DNA of 64,000 bases from Cohaesibacter haloalkalitolerans (GTDB lineage Bacteria > Pseudomonadota > Alphaproteobacteria > Rhizobiales > Cohaesibacteraceae): NCBI RefSeq assembly GCF_003574655.1, contig NZ_QNUM01000002.1, positions 558,001 through 622,000 of the forward strand, given 5' to 3'. Numbering within the stretch: position 1 is the first letter of the stretch; every line of letters begins with the position of its first letter. The notes under the pieces are model-generated. The model saw nothing but the letters and a program-made list of their open reading frames with translations, had not been told where the DNA came from and made no database searches. Below are positions 54,766 to 63,718 of this stretch, piece after piece. A program made the translations under genes and the position numbers.

Positions 54766-55905
54766 CTAATCCTGCGCCCCGGTGCCTCCATTTTGATCAT
54801 CCGCCGCTTTGGAGCGCTTCTGCGTCAGCTTCGAGACGATAATCGGGGCGAAAATGACGAGCCCCAGATAGCGCACCAGATGATGGCCGGTGACATAGGC
54901 CGGGTTGAGATTGATGAGGAAGGAGAGCAGCACCATCGTATCAAAGCCGCCCGGCGCGAAAGCCAGCACAACCTGACCGATCGGGAAGTCCAGCAGCTCG
55001 GCGCACAGGATGGCTGCTACGGCCGAGACACCGGCGGATGTCATCAGGGACAGCATCGAGATGCCCGACAGGCGCACGAGATCCCTGACGGAGATGGAGG
55101 CAAAGCGGCCGCCGATATTGATGCCGACCGTCAAATAGCCGGGAATGGTAAACCAGTTGGGAAACGGTTCGTGATAGACGCCCGTCAGATAGAGCGTGCC
55201 GGAAACGGCGACGCCAGACAGCATCAGACCGGACGGAATCTTCAGGCGCAGAGCGATGGGCGCCAGCAGGGCAACACCGAGGATCATCAGCCCCAGATGC
55301 ATGAGATCCAGTGTCATGGTACCCGGCCCCATGCGGCTGGTCGTGCCATCCGTGAAGGGGGCCAGAATGATCGGCAGCACCGAGATCAGCACGAACACCC
55401 GCAGGCTTTGCGCGATGGCCACCCGGGTCATGTCTGCCCGGGAATCCTCTGCGATGACAATGATATAGCTCAGCGCTCCGGGCAGAGACGAGAACAGGGC
55501 CGTCTCGTGATCCCAGTGTCCCACCTTGCGCAGCACCCAGTAGGCGGACGCCGCGATGGCGACCACCGTGACCGCCAGCATGGCAATACTGAGCGGCCAG
55601 GCGGCAATGGCCTGAAGCATGTCGGGAGAGAAGCCCGACCCGAGGATCAGCCCCACCTGAGCAAAGCCCAGATCACGCAGCAGATTTGGGAATTTGTAGC
55701 GCAGCCCTGCAAGTGACGTGATGGCAACTGCCAACAGCGACCCGGTCAGCCAAGCTGCCGGAAAGTCGATCCAGTGCGCAATCGCGCCCCCTGCAAAAGC
55801 AATTGCATAGAGTGCAACCACCTGAAACGCGCGCTCCCCCAGCTTCTTGTCCTTGATGGTCTGCATCCACCCGCGAGCCGGCTTCTGGTCATTTTCAGGA
55901 GGCAT
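54766..55905 (-). CDS. AbrB-family (PF05145, COG3180) membrane protein
   Basis: A 379-residue polytopic protein with about ten hydrophobic segments. Two related halves each contain a G-L-L-G-S/G-hydrophobic motif (DFPAAWLTGSLLAVAI and GFAQVGLILGSGF, then LPIGQVVLAFAPGGFDTMVLLSF), typical of the AbrB/putative ammonia monooxygenase-like family. It is not a DNA-binding AbrB. Function is not established. The ATG at 55905 was preferred; an upstream TTG would add 12 residues. Confidence 0.8.
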   Translation of the reverse strand: MPPENDQKPARGWMQTIKDKKLGERAFQVVALYAIAFAGGAIAHWIDFPAAWLTGSLLAVAITSLAGLRYKFPNLLRDLGFAQVGLILGSGFSPDMLQAIAAWPLSIAMLAVTVVAIAASAYWVLRKVGHWDHETALFSSLPGALSYIIVIAEDSRADMTRVAIAQSLRVFVLISVLPIILAPFTDGTTSRMGPGTMTLDLMHLGLMILGVALLAPIALRLKIPSGLMLSGVAVSGTLYLTGVYHEPFPNWFTIPGYLTVGINIGGRFASISVRDLVRLSGISMLSLMTSAGVSAVAAILCAELLDFPIGQVVLAFAPGGFDTMVLLSFLINLNPAYVTGHHLVRYLGLVIFAPIIVSKLTQKRSKAADDQNGGTGAQD

Positions 55906-56357
55906 GGAACGATCACAATCAAGGCAGCGCTGAAGGGACAAACGGAACGGGCAGGGAAAAGTTCGATGGGAACGATCACTCCCCGGGGAGTTGCAGAGGC
56001 AAGAGGTCGCGGCAATCAGCTTGCCAAGAGGGTAATCCTCTCCAACAACCGAAAGGCGCTAACCAGTTATCATCCATGCGACATGTTGGCAAGTTGGCAA
56101 ATACTGAAGGGGTAACGGCATAATGCCTCATTCCGTGCCATATTTCTGCCGCCGTCCTCGCAACATGGTCTGGCCCTGAACAGGCCCCGAATACGAGGTG
56201 GTAAAGATCCCCTGTTTTCTGTTCGTGCCAAAGCTGCTAAAAGCAAACTTGCACCCGCTTTGCCACTGGCAGCCTTGGAGCCACTGGCAGCCTTGGAGCC
56301 ATTGGTGGCTCTGGAGCCATGTTGGGCGCATTTGCAACACCCGTTCACGAGACATAC
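55906..56357. other. Intergenic region with 18-bp tandem repeats
   Basis: About 450 bases without a supported gene. The right half contains the three-copy tandem repeat listed separately. Confidence 0.4.
56262..56315. repeat. 18-bp tandem repeat, three copies
   Basis: GCCACTGGCAGCCTTGGA occurs twice in perfect tandem, followed by a diverged copy (GCCATTGGTGGCTCTGGA). It ends 42 bases before the lipoprotein gene start. One reading frame of it encodes a tryptophan-rich HWQPWS repeat; whether that is translated is unknown. Confidence 0.75.
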
Positions 56358-57533
56358 ATGCCGATCATCTGGACAAGACGCATTCTCAGCCTGTTGCTTC
56401 CCCGCCGCGTGAAGCCAGCGCCCTATGTGCTGCTGGTATGCGCCCTGTTGGCGGCGTGTTCAACCCCGACCGGCATCAAGTTCACCTCAGGCCCCCTTGC
56501 CAGTCAGGATATCGAGGCCGTGCTTGTGGCCACGACCCGCGCTCCGAACGGGCGAGCCGATTACAGCGGCGACCGGGACGGCAACTTGCATCTGATGTCC
56601 TATGGCATCTCGATACCGCCGATCCACAAGATCGGACAGATCGAATGGCCGAAGGGTGCGCCAGATCCCAAGCGCCATTTTGCTGTCGCATCGGCTGACC
56701 CGTTTGCCACCCCGGCCGCCTTTCAGGCAACCCTCGGCCAGATGGCCGATGCAGCCAAAGGGACGGGAAAAGGAGCACGTCGCTCCGCCGCCCTGTTCGT
56801 GCATGGCTACAATACGGACTTTTCCGAAAGCCTCTATCGGGCGGCACAGCTGCGCCATGACTTCGGTCTGAAGATGCCACTGACGCTTTTCAGCTGGCCT
56901 TCCGCCGGAGAACCAGGCCTCTATATCTATGACCGCGACAGCGTGAAGACCTCGCGGGACCAGCTTGCCTCTCTTATCCGGCTGATGGTCAAGGCTCCTG
57001 TTGACGACGTGACGCTCATAGCCCACTCCCTCGGCTCCGAGCTGTTGATGGAGACCCTCAGGCAGCTTGCTCTTGAGAATCGCGGCAGCCTGCCCTCGAA
57101 AATCAGGTCCGTCATTCTAATTTCGCCCGATCTCGACATCGATGTGTTCAACGCCCAGCTCAATGTCATCAAGACGCTACCGCCCGAATTTGCGATCTTT
57201 GCTTCGCAGAAGGACAAGGCTCTGCAGCTTTCCAGCTTCCTTGCCGGTGACAGGAACCGCGTCGGCAACAATATCGATGAAACCAAGATTCTGAGAGCAG
57301 GCATCACCGTGTTCGATGTGTCGGACTTTACCGGCGGCGATGGCATGAACCACATGACCGCAGTGACCTCGCCCAGCCTCGTTGCCCTGTTGAAAGGCAT
57401 GACGGCGACCAACCAGCGGGTCTTCCTTCAGGCTCCGGGTGAAAAGACAACCTTCTCCGATGTCGTCGTCGACACGGCGACCCTGCCCCTGACTTTGGTG
57501 GTCAAGACGACCAGTGCCATCCTGCACCAATGA
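56358..57533 (+). CDS. DUF900-type alpha/beta hydrolase lipoprotein
   Basis: A 391-residue protein with a lipoprotein signal: a basic N-terminus, then YVLLVCALLAACS with lipobox Cys34. The mature part is an alpha/beta hydrolase of the DUF900 family: LFVHGYNTDFSESLYRAAQLRHD, the nucleophile elbow LIAHSLGS, and a C-terminal GGDGMNHM segment with the likely catalytic histidine. Probably a membrane-anchored esterase or lipase of unknown substrate. The ATG at 56358 places the signal correctly; an upstream in-frame start at 56319 overlaps the repeat flank. Confidence 0.82.
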   Translation: MPIIWTRRILSLLLPRRVKPAPYVLLVCALLAACSTPTGIKFTSGPLASQDIEAVLVATTRAPNGRADYSGDRDGNLHLMSYGISIPPIHKIGQIEWPKGAPDPKRHFAVASADPFATPAAFQATLGQMADAAKGTGKGARRSAALFVHGYNTDFSESLYRAAQLRHDFGLKMPLTLFSWPSAGEPGLYIYDRDSVKTSRDQLASLIRLMVKAPVDDVTLIAHSLGSELLMETLRQLALENRGSLPSKIRSVILISPDLDIDVFNAQLNVIKTLPPEFAIFASQKDKALQLSSFLAGDRNRVGNNIDETKILRAGITVFDVSDFTGGDGMNHMTAVTSPSLVALLKGMTATNQRVFLQAPGEKTTFSDVVVDTATLPLTLVVKTTSAILHQ

Positions 57534-57634
57534 TACCCGTTCATGCCCTGCCAGCACGCCGACGCGCTGGCGGGGCAACTCCACCCATCTCCGGCGATCA
57601 TAGACGAAAGCCTGTGATGACAATTTGGTAAGAA

Positions 57635-57648
57635 TTGACAAGGCTCAA
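57635..57648 (+). promoter_or_regulatory. FNR/FixK-type box before hemN
   Basis: TTGACAAGGCTCAA has the same form as the hemA box. Its centre is only 41-42 bases before the hemN start codon, so activation at the usual -41.5 position would begin the mRNA at or beside the ATG. Confidence 0.65.
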
Positions 57649-57682
57649 AGTCGCCCAGCCAATCCGGGATCTAAATGCCGCC

Positions 57683-59032
57683 ATGACCAACGTACCCCTG
57701 AAATATGCAACGCGCTCTGTACCGCGTTATACCTCCTATCCCACCGCCCCCCATTTCTCCAATGAGGTGGGTGCGGAGACCTATGAGCACTGGCTGGCAG
57801 AGATTGATCCGCAAAAGCCGATCTCGCTTTATCTGCATGTGCCCTTCTGCGATTCCATGTGCCATTATTGCGGTTGCTACACCAAGGTGACCAAGCAGGA
57901 AAAGCCGCTGCGGGACTATACCGAGCATCTGGTGCGGGAGCTGGAACTGGTGGCCAGCAAACTGCCCGGCAATCCGCCGGTAAGCCACATCCACTGGGGC
58001 GGCGGCACGCCATCCATCCTGCCTCATGACTGTTTCCTCAAGGTGGTCGATGCCCTCAGGCGGCATTTCCGCTTCCTTGACGATATGGAACATGCCATCG
58101 AGCTGGATCCGCGCACTGTCACTGCTGAGCTGGCCGAAACGCTGCGGCAGGCAGGCATCACCCGCGCCAGCCTCGGGGTGCAGGATTTCGATCTCAAGGT
58201 GCAGGAAACCGTCGGGCGCGTGCAGCCCTATGAACAGGTCAAGGCATCGGTGGATGCCTTGCGCGCCGTCGGCATCGAAAAGATCAACCTTGATCTGATG
58301 TATGGACTGCCCTTCCAGTCCCTTGAGACCATTCGCAAGGCTGTTGATCTGACCGTCAGTCTGGACCCGTCGCGGCTGGCCCTGTTCGGCTATGCCCATG
58401 TGCCATGGATGAAGAAACATCAGCGGCTCATTCCGGAAGACAAGCTGCCGAATGCGGAAGAACGGATTGTTCTGTTCGACGAAGCCTCAAAGGCTCTGAT
58501 GGAGCATGGCTACGAACAAATCGGTCTTGATCACTTTGCCAAGGCTGATGACCCGCTGGCCATTGCTGCGCGAGAAGGCTCCATGCGCCGCAACTTTCAG
58601 GGCTACACGACAGACGAGGCGGATGTGCTGATCGGGATCGGCGCTTCCTCCATCGGCAAGCTGCCGCAGGGCTACATTCAGAACAGCCCGGATTTTGGCG
58701 GCTGGGAACGGGCGGTCGATGCTGGTCAGCTGCCGATTGCCCGCGGCCTCGCGCTGGATCAGGATGACCGCGCACGGGCCGCCATCATCATGTCGCTGAT
58801 GACCGCCTATGAAGCGAACGTCGCCGGGATTGCAGAAGCCTATGGTGTTGCTCTGGAGCCGCTGCGCGCCTGTTATCGTCAGCTGGAAGAGCTGCAGGCA
58901 GACGGAATTGCCGAACGATCCGGCGACATCATCCGGGTCACCCATGCCGGGCGGCCACTGGTGCGACTGGTCGCGGCCGTATTCGACGCCTATCTACAGA
59001 CCGGCAAGGCTCGTCACTCCGTCGCGGTCTGA
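57683..59032 (+). CDS. hemN: Oxygen-independent coproporphyrinogen III oxidase
   Basis: A 449-residue radical SAM enzyme converting coproporphyrinogen III to protoporphyrinogen IX without oxygen. The cluster motif is CDSMCHYC (Cys56, Cys60, Cys63) followed by GCYTK, and the HIHWGGGTPS, GVQDFD and DLMYGLPFQ segments are standard. The N-terminal RSVPRYTSYPTAPHF is the true HemN form. The ATG at 57683 is used because the earlier in-frame TTG at 57635 lies inside the FNR box. No clear Shine-Dalgarno precedes it. Confidence 0.96.
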   Translation: MTNVPLKYATRSVPRYTSYPTAPHFSNEVGAETYEHWLAEIDPQKPISLYLHVPFCDSMCHYCGCYTKVTKQEKPLRDYTEHLVRELELVASKLPGNPPVSHIHWGGGTPSILPHDCFLKVVDALRRHFRFLDDMEHAIELDPRTVTAELAETLRQAGITRASLGVQDFDLKVQETVGRVQPYEQVKASVDALRAVGIEKINLDLMYGLPFQSLETIRKAVDLTVSLDPSRLALFGYAHVPWMKKHQRLIPEDKLPNAEERIVLFDEASKALMEHGYEQIGLDHFAKADDPLAIAAREGSMRRNFQGYTTDEADVLIGIGASSIGKLPQGYIQNSPDFGGWERAVDAGQLPIARGLALDQDDRARAAIIMSLMTAYEANVAGIAEAYGVALEPLRACYRQLEELQADGIAERSGDIIRVTHAGRPLVRLVAAVFDAYLQTGKARHSVAV

Positions 59033-59049
59033 GCGCTCACCAAACACAC

Positions 59050-59085
59050 AAAAAGGCCTCGCCGGACTATCCGCGGGGCCTTTTT
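59050..59085. terminator. Terminator after hemN
   Basis: AAAAAGGCCTCGC pairs with GCGGGGCCTTTTT (one G-U) and ends in TTTTT; the A-run on the other side allows it to serve fixK on the minus strand as well. Confidence 0.85.
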
Positions 59086-59270
59086 CATTCCTCAAAACGA
59101 CTGATACGCGATTTCCCGACAATCAAGAAAAGCACCTACGACAATTGTCCTAGTGCGCGTATGGAACAGGCAAAATCCGGCCTTGACCTAACCTTTTGAT
59201 TAGGTGCAAACACGCATTTACACGCTTTTGTTGTGTGGATATCTCTCGGAGTGTAGTTAGTTTCACCTAA

Positions 59271-60002
59271 CTAGAATTTTCCAGTCAAATGGCACAGGCC
59301 ACAGACATTCATCACACGAATGCGGTCCTGTTTTTCCATCGTGATGACTTTGCGGCGCTTCATGTCGGACAGTACGCGGCTCACCGTTTCAATGGTCAGG
59401 CCGAGATAGTCGGCAATTTCCTGGCGGGTCATGTAGAGCGTGACAACGGATTCGTCCTCACTGTCGGACTGAGGCCCCGTGCAGGCAAAGCCGCCACGGT
59501 TTGGAACGAAACGCATCAGAAAGGAGGCAACGCGCTCGTGGGCGGACTTGCGGCCAAGAAGCACGGCGTGGTCATGCAGATTCTGAACCTGGGAAATCAG
59601 GCATTTTTTCATATGCTGCTGGATTTCGTCCGAGCTGTCCGCATCCTTGCGGGAGATCATGTGGACGAGCGTCTCTGTCAGGGTTTCTGCTGAAGTATCA
59701 TAAACTTCGCCTGCAGGGACGCCAAAAAGGTCACCCGGACCAAGGATCTCGACAACCTGTCTGCGGCCATCCGGCAGCAGTTTGTAGAGCATCACGGAAC
59801 CGTCTGCGACCTCGTAGATATTGTTGGCCGGGTCACCTTCGAAAAAGACGACGCCATGGGCAGGAAAGGTTTTGTGTCTGCTCTGTTCGCTTGACATGAT
59901 GCCTTTAAATTCGGATTCGATGGGGAAGGAAGATCGACAATTGGCCCCGCCGGTCTTGAAGTCGGCCTTGGGCATTTTGACTATACGTTCTTCCGGCATC
60001 AC
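59271..60002 (-). CDS. fixK: Crp/Fnr-family regulator FixK
   Basis: A 243-residue Crp/Fnr-family activator: cNMP-like beta-roll (about 40-150), dimer helix, and helix-turn-helix TRQEIADYLGLTIETVSRVLSDMKRR, whose E-x2-SR reads TTGA half-sites. It lacks the N-terminal cysteine cluster of Fnr/FnrL, so it should not sense oxygen directly; it should be made under FixLJ control. Likely targets are the boxes before ccoN, hemA and hemN. Confidence 0.9.
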   Translation of the reverse strand: MMPEERIVKMPKADFKTGGANCRSSFPIESEFKGIMSSEQSRHKTFPAHGVVFFEGDPANNIYEVADGSVMLYKLLPDGRRQVVEILGPGDLFGVPAGEVYDTSAETLTETLVHMISRKDADSSDEIQQHMKKCLISQVQNLHDHAVLLGRKSAHERVASFLMRFVPNRGGFACTGPQSDSEDESVVTLYMTRQEIADYLGLTIETVSRVLSDMKRRKVITMEKQDRIRVMNVCGLCHLTGKF

Positions 60003-60466
60003 TCGTTTTCTCCCGATTCAGGCCGCAGCGGCCTCAGAACCAATATAATTATTTTCAGAAGACTGTCAGCAGCTATACGACAACTTGACCTTCGTAGCAA
60101 TCTGTCCAACTGAAAATACTTATTACACGTAATTCTACCTACACCAACAAATTTTGCAATCAAAACATGGTGACAGGCCCCGCGAGAGATCGGGTTCAGG
60201 GCATGAATACGCAACGGGCATGCCCCATAAAGAGCCAGAACTGGCACTCCGAGAAAGATCTGGAAAGTCTGGAGATGGGAAGAAAGTCCACGCCTTCAAA
60301 AGGGCGGCAAAATAAAAAGGACCGGGATTGCTCCCGGTCCCATTGGCCATTGCCCCTCAACTGACAGCACATCCTGTGTACTATCAGTTGATGAGTGTCC
60401 TCCTTGTTGGCCCCTGTCCACGCTCCGGCTCTCTCAATAGATGCTCGATGGTGGCAGGTTGGCCGA
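60003..60466. other. Intergenic region between fixJ and fixK
   Basis: No gene is seen in about 460 bases. The left part is the fixK promoter; a TAAGTATTTTC element on the minus strand (60112-60122) loosely resembles FixJ-bound sequences. The right part carries the fixJ terminator. Confidence 0.4.
60311..60340 (-). terminator. Rho-independent terminator of fixLJ
   Basis: GGACCGGGA and TCCCGGTCC form a 9-bp stem with a four-base loop, followed on the minus strand by TTTTTATT. Confidence 0.88.
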
Positions 60467-61084
60467 TCAATGGCCGGTCAGTACAATACGAACCAGATCA
60501 GCCGTATTGCGTGCTTTCAGTTTTTCCATGATGCGCGCCCGATGCACCTCGATCGTACGCGGAGAAATGGCAAGATGCTGGCCAGCTTCCTTGTTGGACG
60601 CCCCTTGGGTAATCTGCAACAGGACATCCCGTTCACGCGGGGTCAAGGTTTCGGCGCGCGGGAAGCTCCAGTTGGTTAGCGTCGACTGACCCGGGTCCGG
60701 AGCCTTGTTGGCAGCAGCCAGAATCTTCTCGATACGATCGACCACCTGAGTGCCATCAAACGGCTTCTCGATGAAGTCATGGGCACCCTGCTTGATCGCA
60801 GCCACGGCCATCTGGATATCGCCCTGACCGGAAATGATCATGACGGGGGCCGAGATGTGACGCGCAGCCAGCTCCTCCAGCACCTCCATACCGGACCGCC
60901 CGGGCATATGCACGTCAAGCAGGATGATGGAAGGAACCGATTCTTTCAGGTTGGCCAGAAAGTCCTCACCGTTGGAGAAAGTCTCAACGTGATATCCTTC
61001 CAGCTCGAACAGAACCGACAAAGCGTCCCTCACAGCAGGATCATCATCAACGATATGGATAGAAGGATGTAAGTCAGTGGTCAT
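60467..61084 (-). CDS. fixJ: Response regulator FixJ
   Basis: A 205-residue NarL/FixJ-type regulator: receiver domain with DDD at 13-15, phospho-acceptor Asp57 (LLDVHMPG) and Lys in FIEKPF, then a LuxR helix-turn-helix (LTPRERDVLLQITQGASNKEAGQHLAISPRTIEVHRARIMEKL). Phosphorylated by FixL under low oxygen, it activates fixK. It follows fixL by 32 bases. Confidence 0.95.
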   Translation of the reverse strand: MTTDLHPSIHIVDDDPAVRDALSVLFELEGYHVETFSNGEDFLANLKESVPSIILLDVHMPGRSGMEVLEELAARHISAPVMIISGQGDIQMAVAAIKQGAHDFIEKPFDGTQVVDRIEKILAAANKAPDPGQSTLTNWSFPRAETLTPRERDVLLQITQGASNKEAGQHLAISPRTIEVHRARIMEKLKARNTADLVRIVLTGH

Positions 61085-61116
61085 GTTGTCTTCGCCTCTT
61101 GGCTTTAATCAGGCTC

Positions 61117-62424
61117 TTAAGGGGCCAGTGAACTCTGTTGGGGGCTGCCCGGTTGTTTTTCTGTTTCCGTACCTTCTGAAGGAGAAGACCTGACAGAAGG
61201 CTGGGAGGCTATGGGTAGTGTCAGGACGAAGCAGGCTCCCGGCTGCTTGTCATCAAAGGGGGCCAGCTCAAGGCTGCCACCATGGCTCTGTGCGATGGAG
61301 CGGGCGATGGCGAGGCCGAGCCCCATGCCGTTGCGCCGTTCCGAATTGAAGGCCTTGAACAGGTTGTCCCGATGGCTCTCGGGCACGCCCGGACCGCTGT
61401 CCTTGAAGCGAACAACCAGCCGGTCACGACCGTCTCCCTCCGCAGAGGGGGCCACATCAAGGGTGATGGTGATGGCCTTGGTCTCGACCTTCTGCATGGC
61501 CTGAAAGGCATTGCGCAGCAGGTTGAGGAAAATCTGCTCGATCTGGACCGGATCGACCCAGGCCATGGGAACATGATCCGGAGCGATGAGATCGACCTGC
61601 ACATCCGTCGCCGAAAAACCGACAAGCGCCAGTTCGTGCGATTTGCGGATGATCTCCACGATATCGACGAGGCTGCGATCAGGTTCCTTTTTCTCGATGA
61701 TCGAACGGATGCGCTGAAGCAGCTTGGAAGAGCGCTGCGCCTCTCGCACGGCACGGCCGCACAGATCCGTCAGCTTTTCAATTTCCTGCTTGCTGCAGGG
61801 TTTCATCTCGTCATAGGTCTGCAGCTTGCGCTCGATGGCCTGTAAATAAAGGATGATCGCTGTCAGCGGCTGGTTGAGTTCATGGGCAACGGTGGCGCCC
61901 ATCTCGTCCATCGCATTGATCCGGGTCATCTGATTGAGTTCGGTCTGCAGATTGCGCAGCCGTTCCTCGGTCTGCTTGCGGCCGCGCAGGTCGCGCATCA
62001 CGCCGATGAACTGTTTGCCATCTTCCGTCTCCGCGACGCCGACCGACAGGTCAAAAGGGAAGGTCGAGCCGTCCTTGTGACGACCGACAACCTCACGCCC
62101 GATGCCGATGATGGAATGTTCCCCGGTGCGCAGGTAGCGGTCCACCCATCCGGCGTGATGGGTGGAATATTGAGGAGGCATCAGGATATCAACGGATTTG
62201 CCGATCACCTCTTCTGCGCTATATCCAAACATGGCTTCAGACGCCTTGTTGAACAGAAGAATGCGGGACTGATCGTCCATCAGACAGACAGAATCAGCGG
62301 CCACATCCAGAAGGGACGTGAGACGCGAATCAAGTTCACCAAGTGGTCGAAATGGACGCTCCTGCCGGTCATAGGCTTGGGTGTGCATCCTCTTGGGGCC
62401 ATTTATGGTCACAGACTCGTTCAT
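61117..62424 (-). CDS. fixL: Oxygen-sensing histidine kinase FixL
   Basis: A 435-residue soluble kinase. The PAS domain contains MPPQYSTHHAGWVDRYL, with a histidine at the proximal heme-ligand position of FixL, and IIGIGREVVG with the distal arginine equivalent to Arg220 of Bradyrhizobium FixL. HisKA has VAHELNQPLTAI, and HATPase_c has NLLRNAFQAM and GMGLGLAIARSI. No transmembrane helices, unlike Sinorhizobium FixL. The ATG at 62424 follows AGAAAGA; a GTG at 62469 is an alternative. Confidence 0.94.
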   Translation of the reverse strand: MNESVTINGPKRMHTQAYDRQERPFRPLGELDSRLTSLLDVAADSVCLMDDQSRILLFNKASEAMFGYSAEEVIGKSVDILMPPQYSTHHAGWVDRYLRTGEHSIIGIGREVVGRHKDGSTFPFDLSVGVAETEDGKQFIGVMRDLRGRKQTEERLRNLQTELNQMTRINAMDEMGATVAHELNQPLTAIILYLQAIERKLQTYDEMKPCSKQEIEKLTDLCGRAVREAQRSSKLLQRIRSIIEKKEPDRSLVDIVEIIRKSHELALVGFSATDVQVDLIAPDHVPMAWVDPVQIEQIFLNLLRNAFQAMQKVETKAITITLDVAPSAEGDGRDRLVVRFKDSGPGVPESHRDNLFKAFNSERRNGMGLGLAIARSIAQSHGGSLELAPFDDKQPGACFVLTLPIASQPSVRSSPSEGTETEKQPGSPQQSSLAP

Positions 62425-62506
62425 TCTTTCTGCTTCTGCGGACACGGACCGGTGCTGGCGGCGCGTCACCGTTGATTCTAGGTGTTATTACTAAGTCTAG
62501 CACAGA

Positions 62507-63718
62507 TTACCGGGTCATCCATTGGGTCAATCGGGAAATCGCCAGATCCAATCTGTCCGGATTTGTCGCAAAACATAGTCGCATAAATGCGGACCCGCTT
62601 TGACCAAACGCAAACCCTGGCGCCAAACCAACATTTGCTTCATCAACCAGCCGGCGCGCGAGCTGTAACGCGTCAGGCTCTCCCTCCAGACCGAAAAAGT
62701 AGTAGAAACTCCCCATGGGTGGGGCATGGCGTATGGCGTTCTGGCCTTCAAAGGCCTTCAAAAGCTTCTCGCGCCCAACGCGAGCCCGCTCTATTTGCTC
62801 AGCAATAAACAATTCACCTTCATTGAGAGCGACTGTTGCTGCCCGCTGCATGAAGGGGGCGACACCGGAAGTGGAACACTGGATCAGGTTGCCAATCACC
62901 AGCTCAAGCGCAATCGGAGCGCCAAGCCAGCCGACGCGCCAACCAGTCATCGCCCAGTTCTTCGACATGCTGTTGACAAACAGGATCTTGTCATCGTCAT
63001 CGGCGATTTCATAGAAGGACGGCGCGTTTTCCCGATCCTTGCCATAATAGAAGCGCGTGTAGATCTCGTCGGCGATGATCCAGATATTGCGCTTGCGGGC
63101 AAAATCGAGAATGGCTTTGAGCTCATCAAGGGTCGCCACCCAGCCGGTGGGGTTGTTGGGCGAGTTGATGAACAGGGCCCGGGTCTTGTCCGTGCAGGCA
63201 TCGAACAGCTCGTCAATATCAAGCTTCCAGCCTTCCGGGTGGAAATGCAGGGCCAGATCAACAGGCTTGCCACCAGCCACAACCACGGCGGAGCGAATGT
63301 TCGTCCAGGCAGGAGACGGCACGATGACCTCCTCGCCAGCGCTGATCACCATGCGGACGGCCATCTGGATGGCCTGCATGCCCGACCCGGTGATCGAAAA
63401 GCGGTAGGGGTCGAACGGACGGCCATAAAGGCGCTCATGATAGGCTGCAATGGCAGAGCGCAATTCCGGGATACCGTTCTGATAGGTATAGAAGGTCTCG
63501 CCCGCTTCCAGTGCCTCTTCCGCCGCCTTGCAGATGAAGTCCGGTGTGGGAATGGCCCCCTCGCCGATCCAAAGGGGAATGACATCGCCCTTGCCCTGGG
63601 CATAGGTCTTGATGCCGACGATGCCACTGGCGGGCGCATTTTGCGCTTCCGGGCTCAGATGGCTCAACAGATCATTCATTGGGGTAGCAGAAGGCGCAAC
63701 TTGATTTTCTTGATTCAT
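62507..63718 (-). CDS. Class I/II pyridoxal phosphate aminotransferase
   Basis: A 403-residue fold-type I aminotransferase of the aspartate aminotransferase superfamily. NSPNNPTGW, ADEIYTRFYYG and the PLP lysine in VNSMSKNWAMTGWRVGW are visible, with a C-terminal arginine in FMRLCFA for carboxylate binding. Substrate pair unknown; proteins of this type include aspartate, tyrosine and methionine transaminases. The ATG at 63718 fits the family length; a longer frame upstream lacks resemblance. No link to the Fix genes is evident. Confidence 0.9.
   Translation of the reverse strand: MNQENQVAPSATPMNDLLSHLSPEAQNAPASGIVGIKTYAQGKGDVIPLWIGEGAIPTPDFICKAAEEALEAGETFYTYQNGIPELRSAIAAYHERLYGRPFDPYRFSITGSGMQAIQMAVRMVISAGEEVIVPSPAWTNIRSAVVVAGGKPVDLALHFHPEGWKLDIDELFDACTDKTRALFINSPNNPTGWVATLDELKAILDFARKRNIWIIADEIYTRFYYGKDRENAPSFYEIADDDDKILFVNSMSKNWAMTGWRVGWLGAPIALELVIGNLIQCSTSGVAPFMQRAATVALNEGELFIAEQIERARVGREKLLKAFEGQNAIRHAPPMGSFYYFFGLEGEPDALQLARRLVDEANVGLAPGFAFGQSGSAFMRLCFATNPDRLDLAISRLTQWMTR

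Noticed and set aside
56198-56698. Possible 166-residue protein with HWQPWS repeats
   Set aside because: It overlaps the lipoprotein gene in another frame for most of its length; only the repeat part is noteworthy and is reported as a finding.
60112-60122. Firm FixJ-binding site before fixK
   Set aside because: TAAGTATTTTC only loosely resembles FixJ targets, whose consensus is weak; kept as a remark only.
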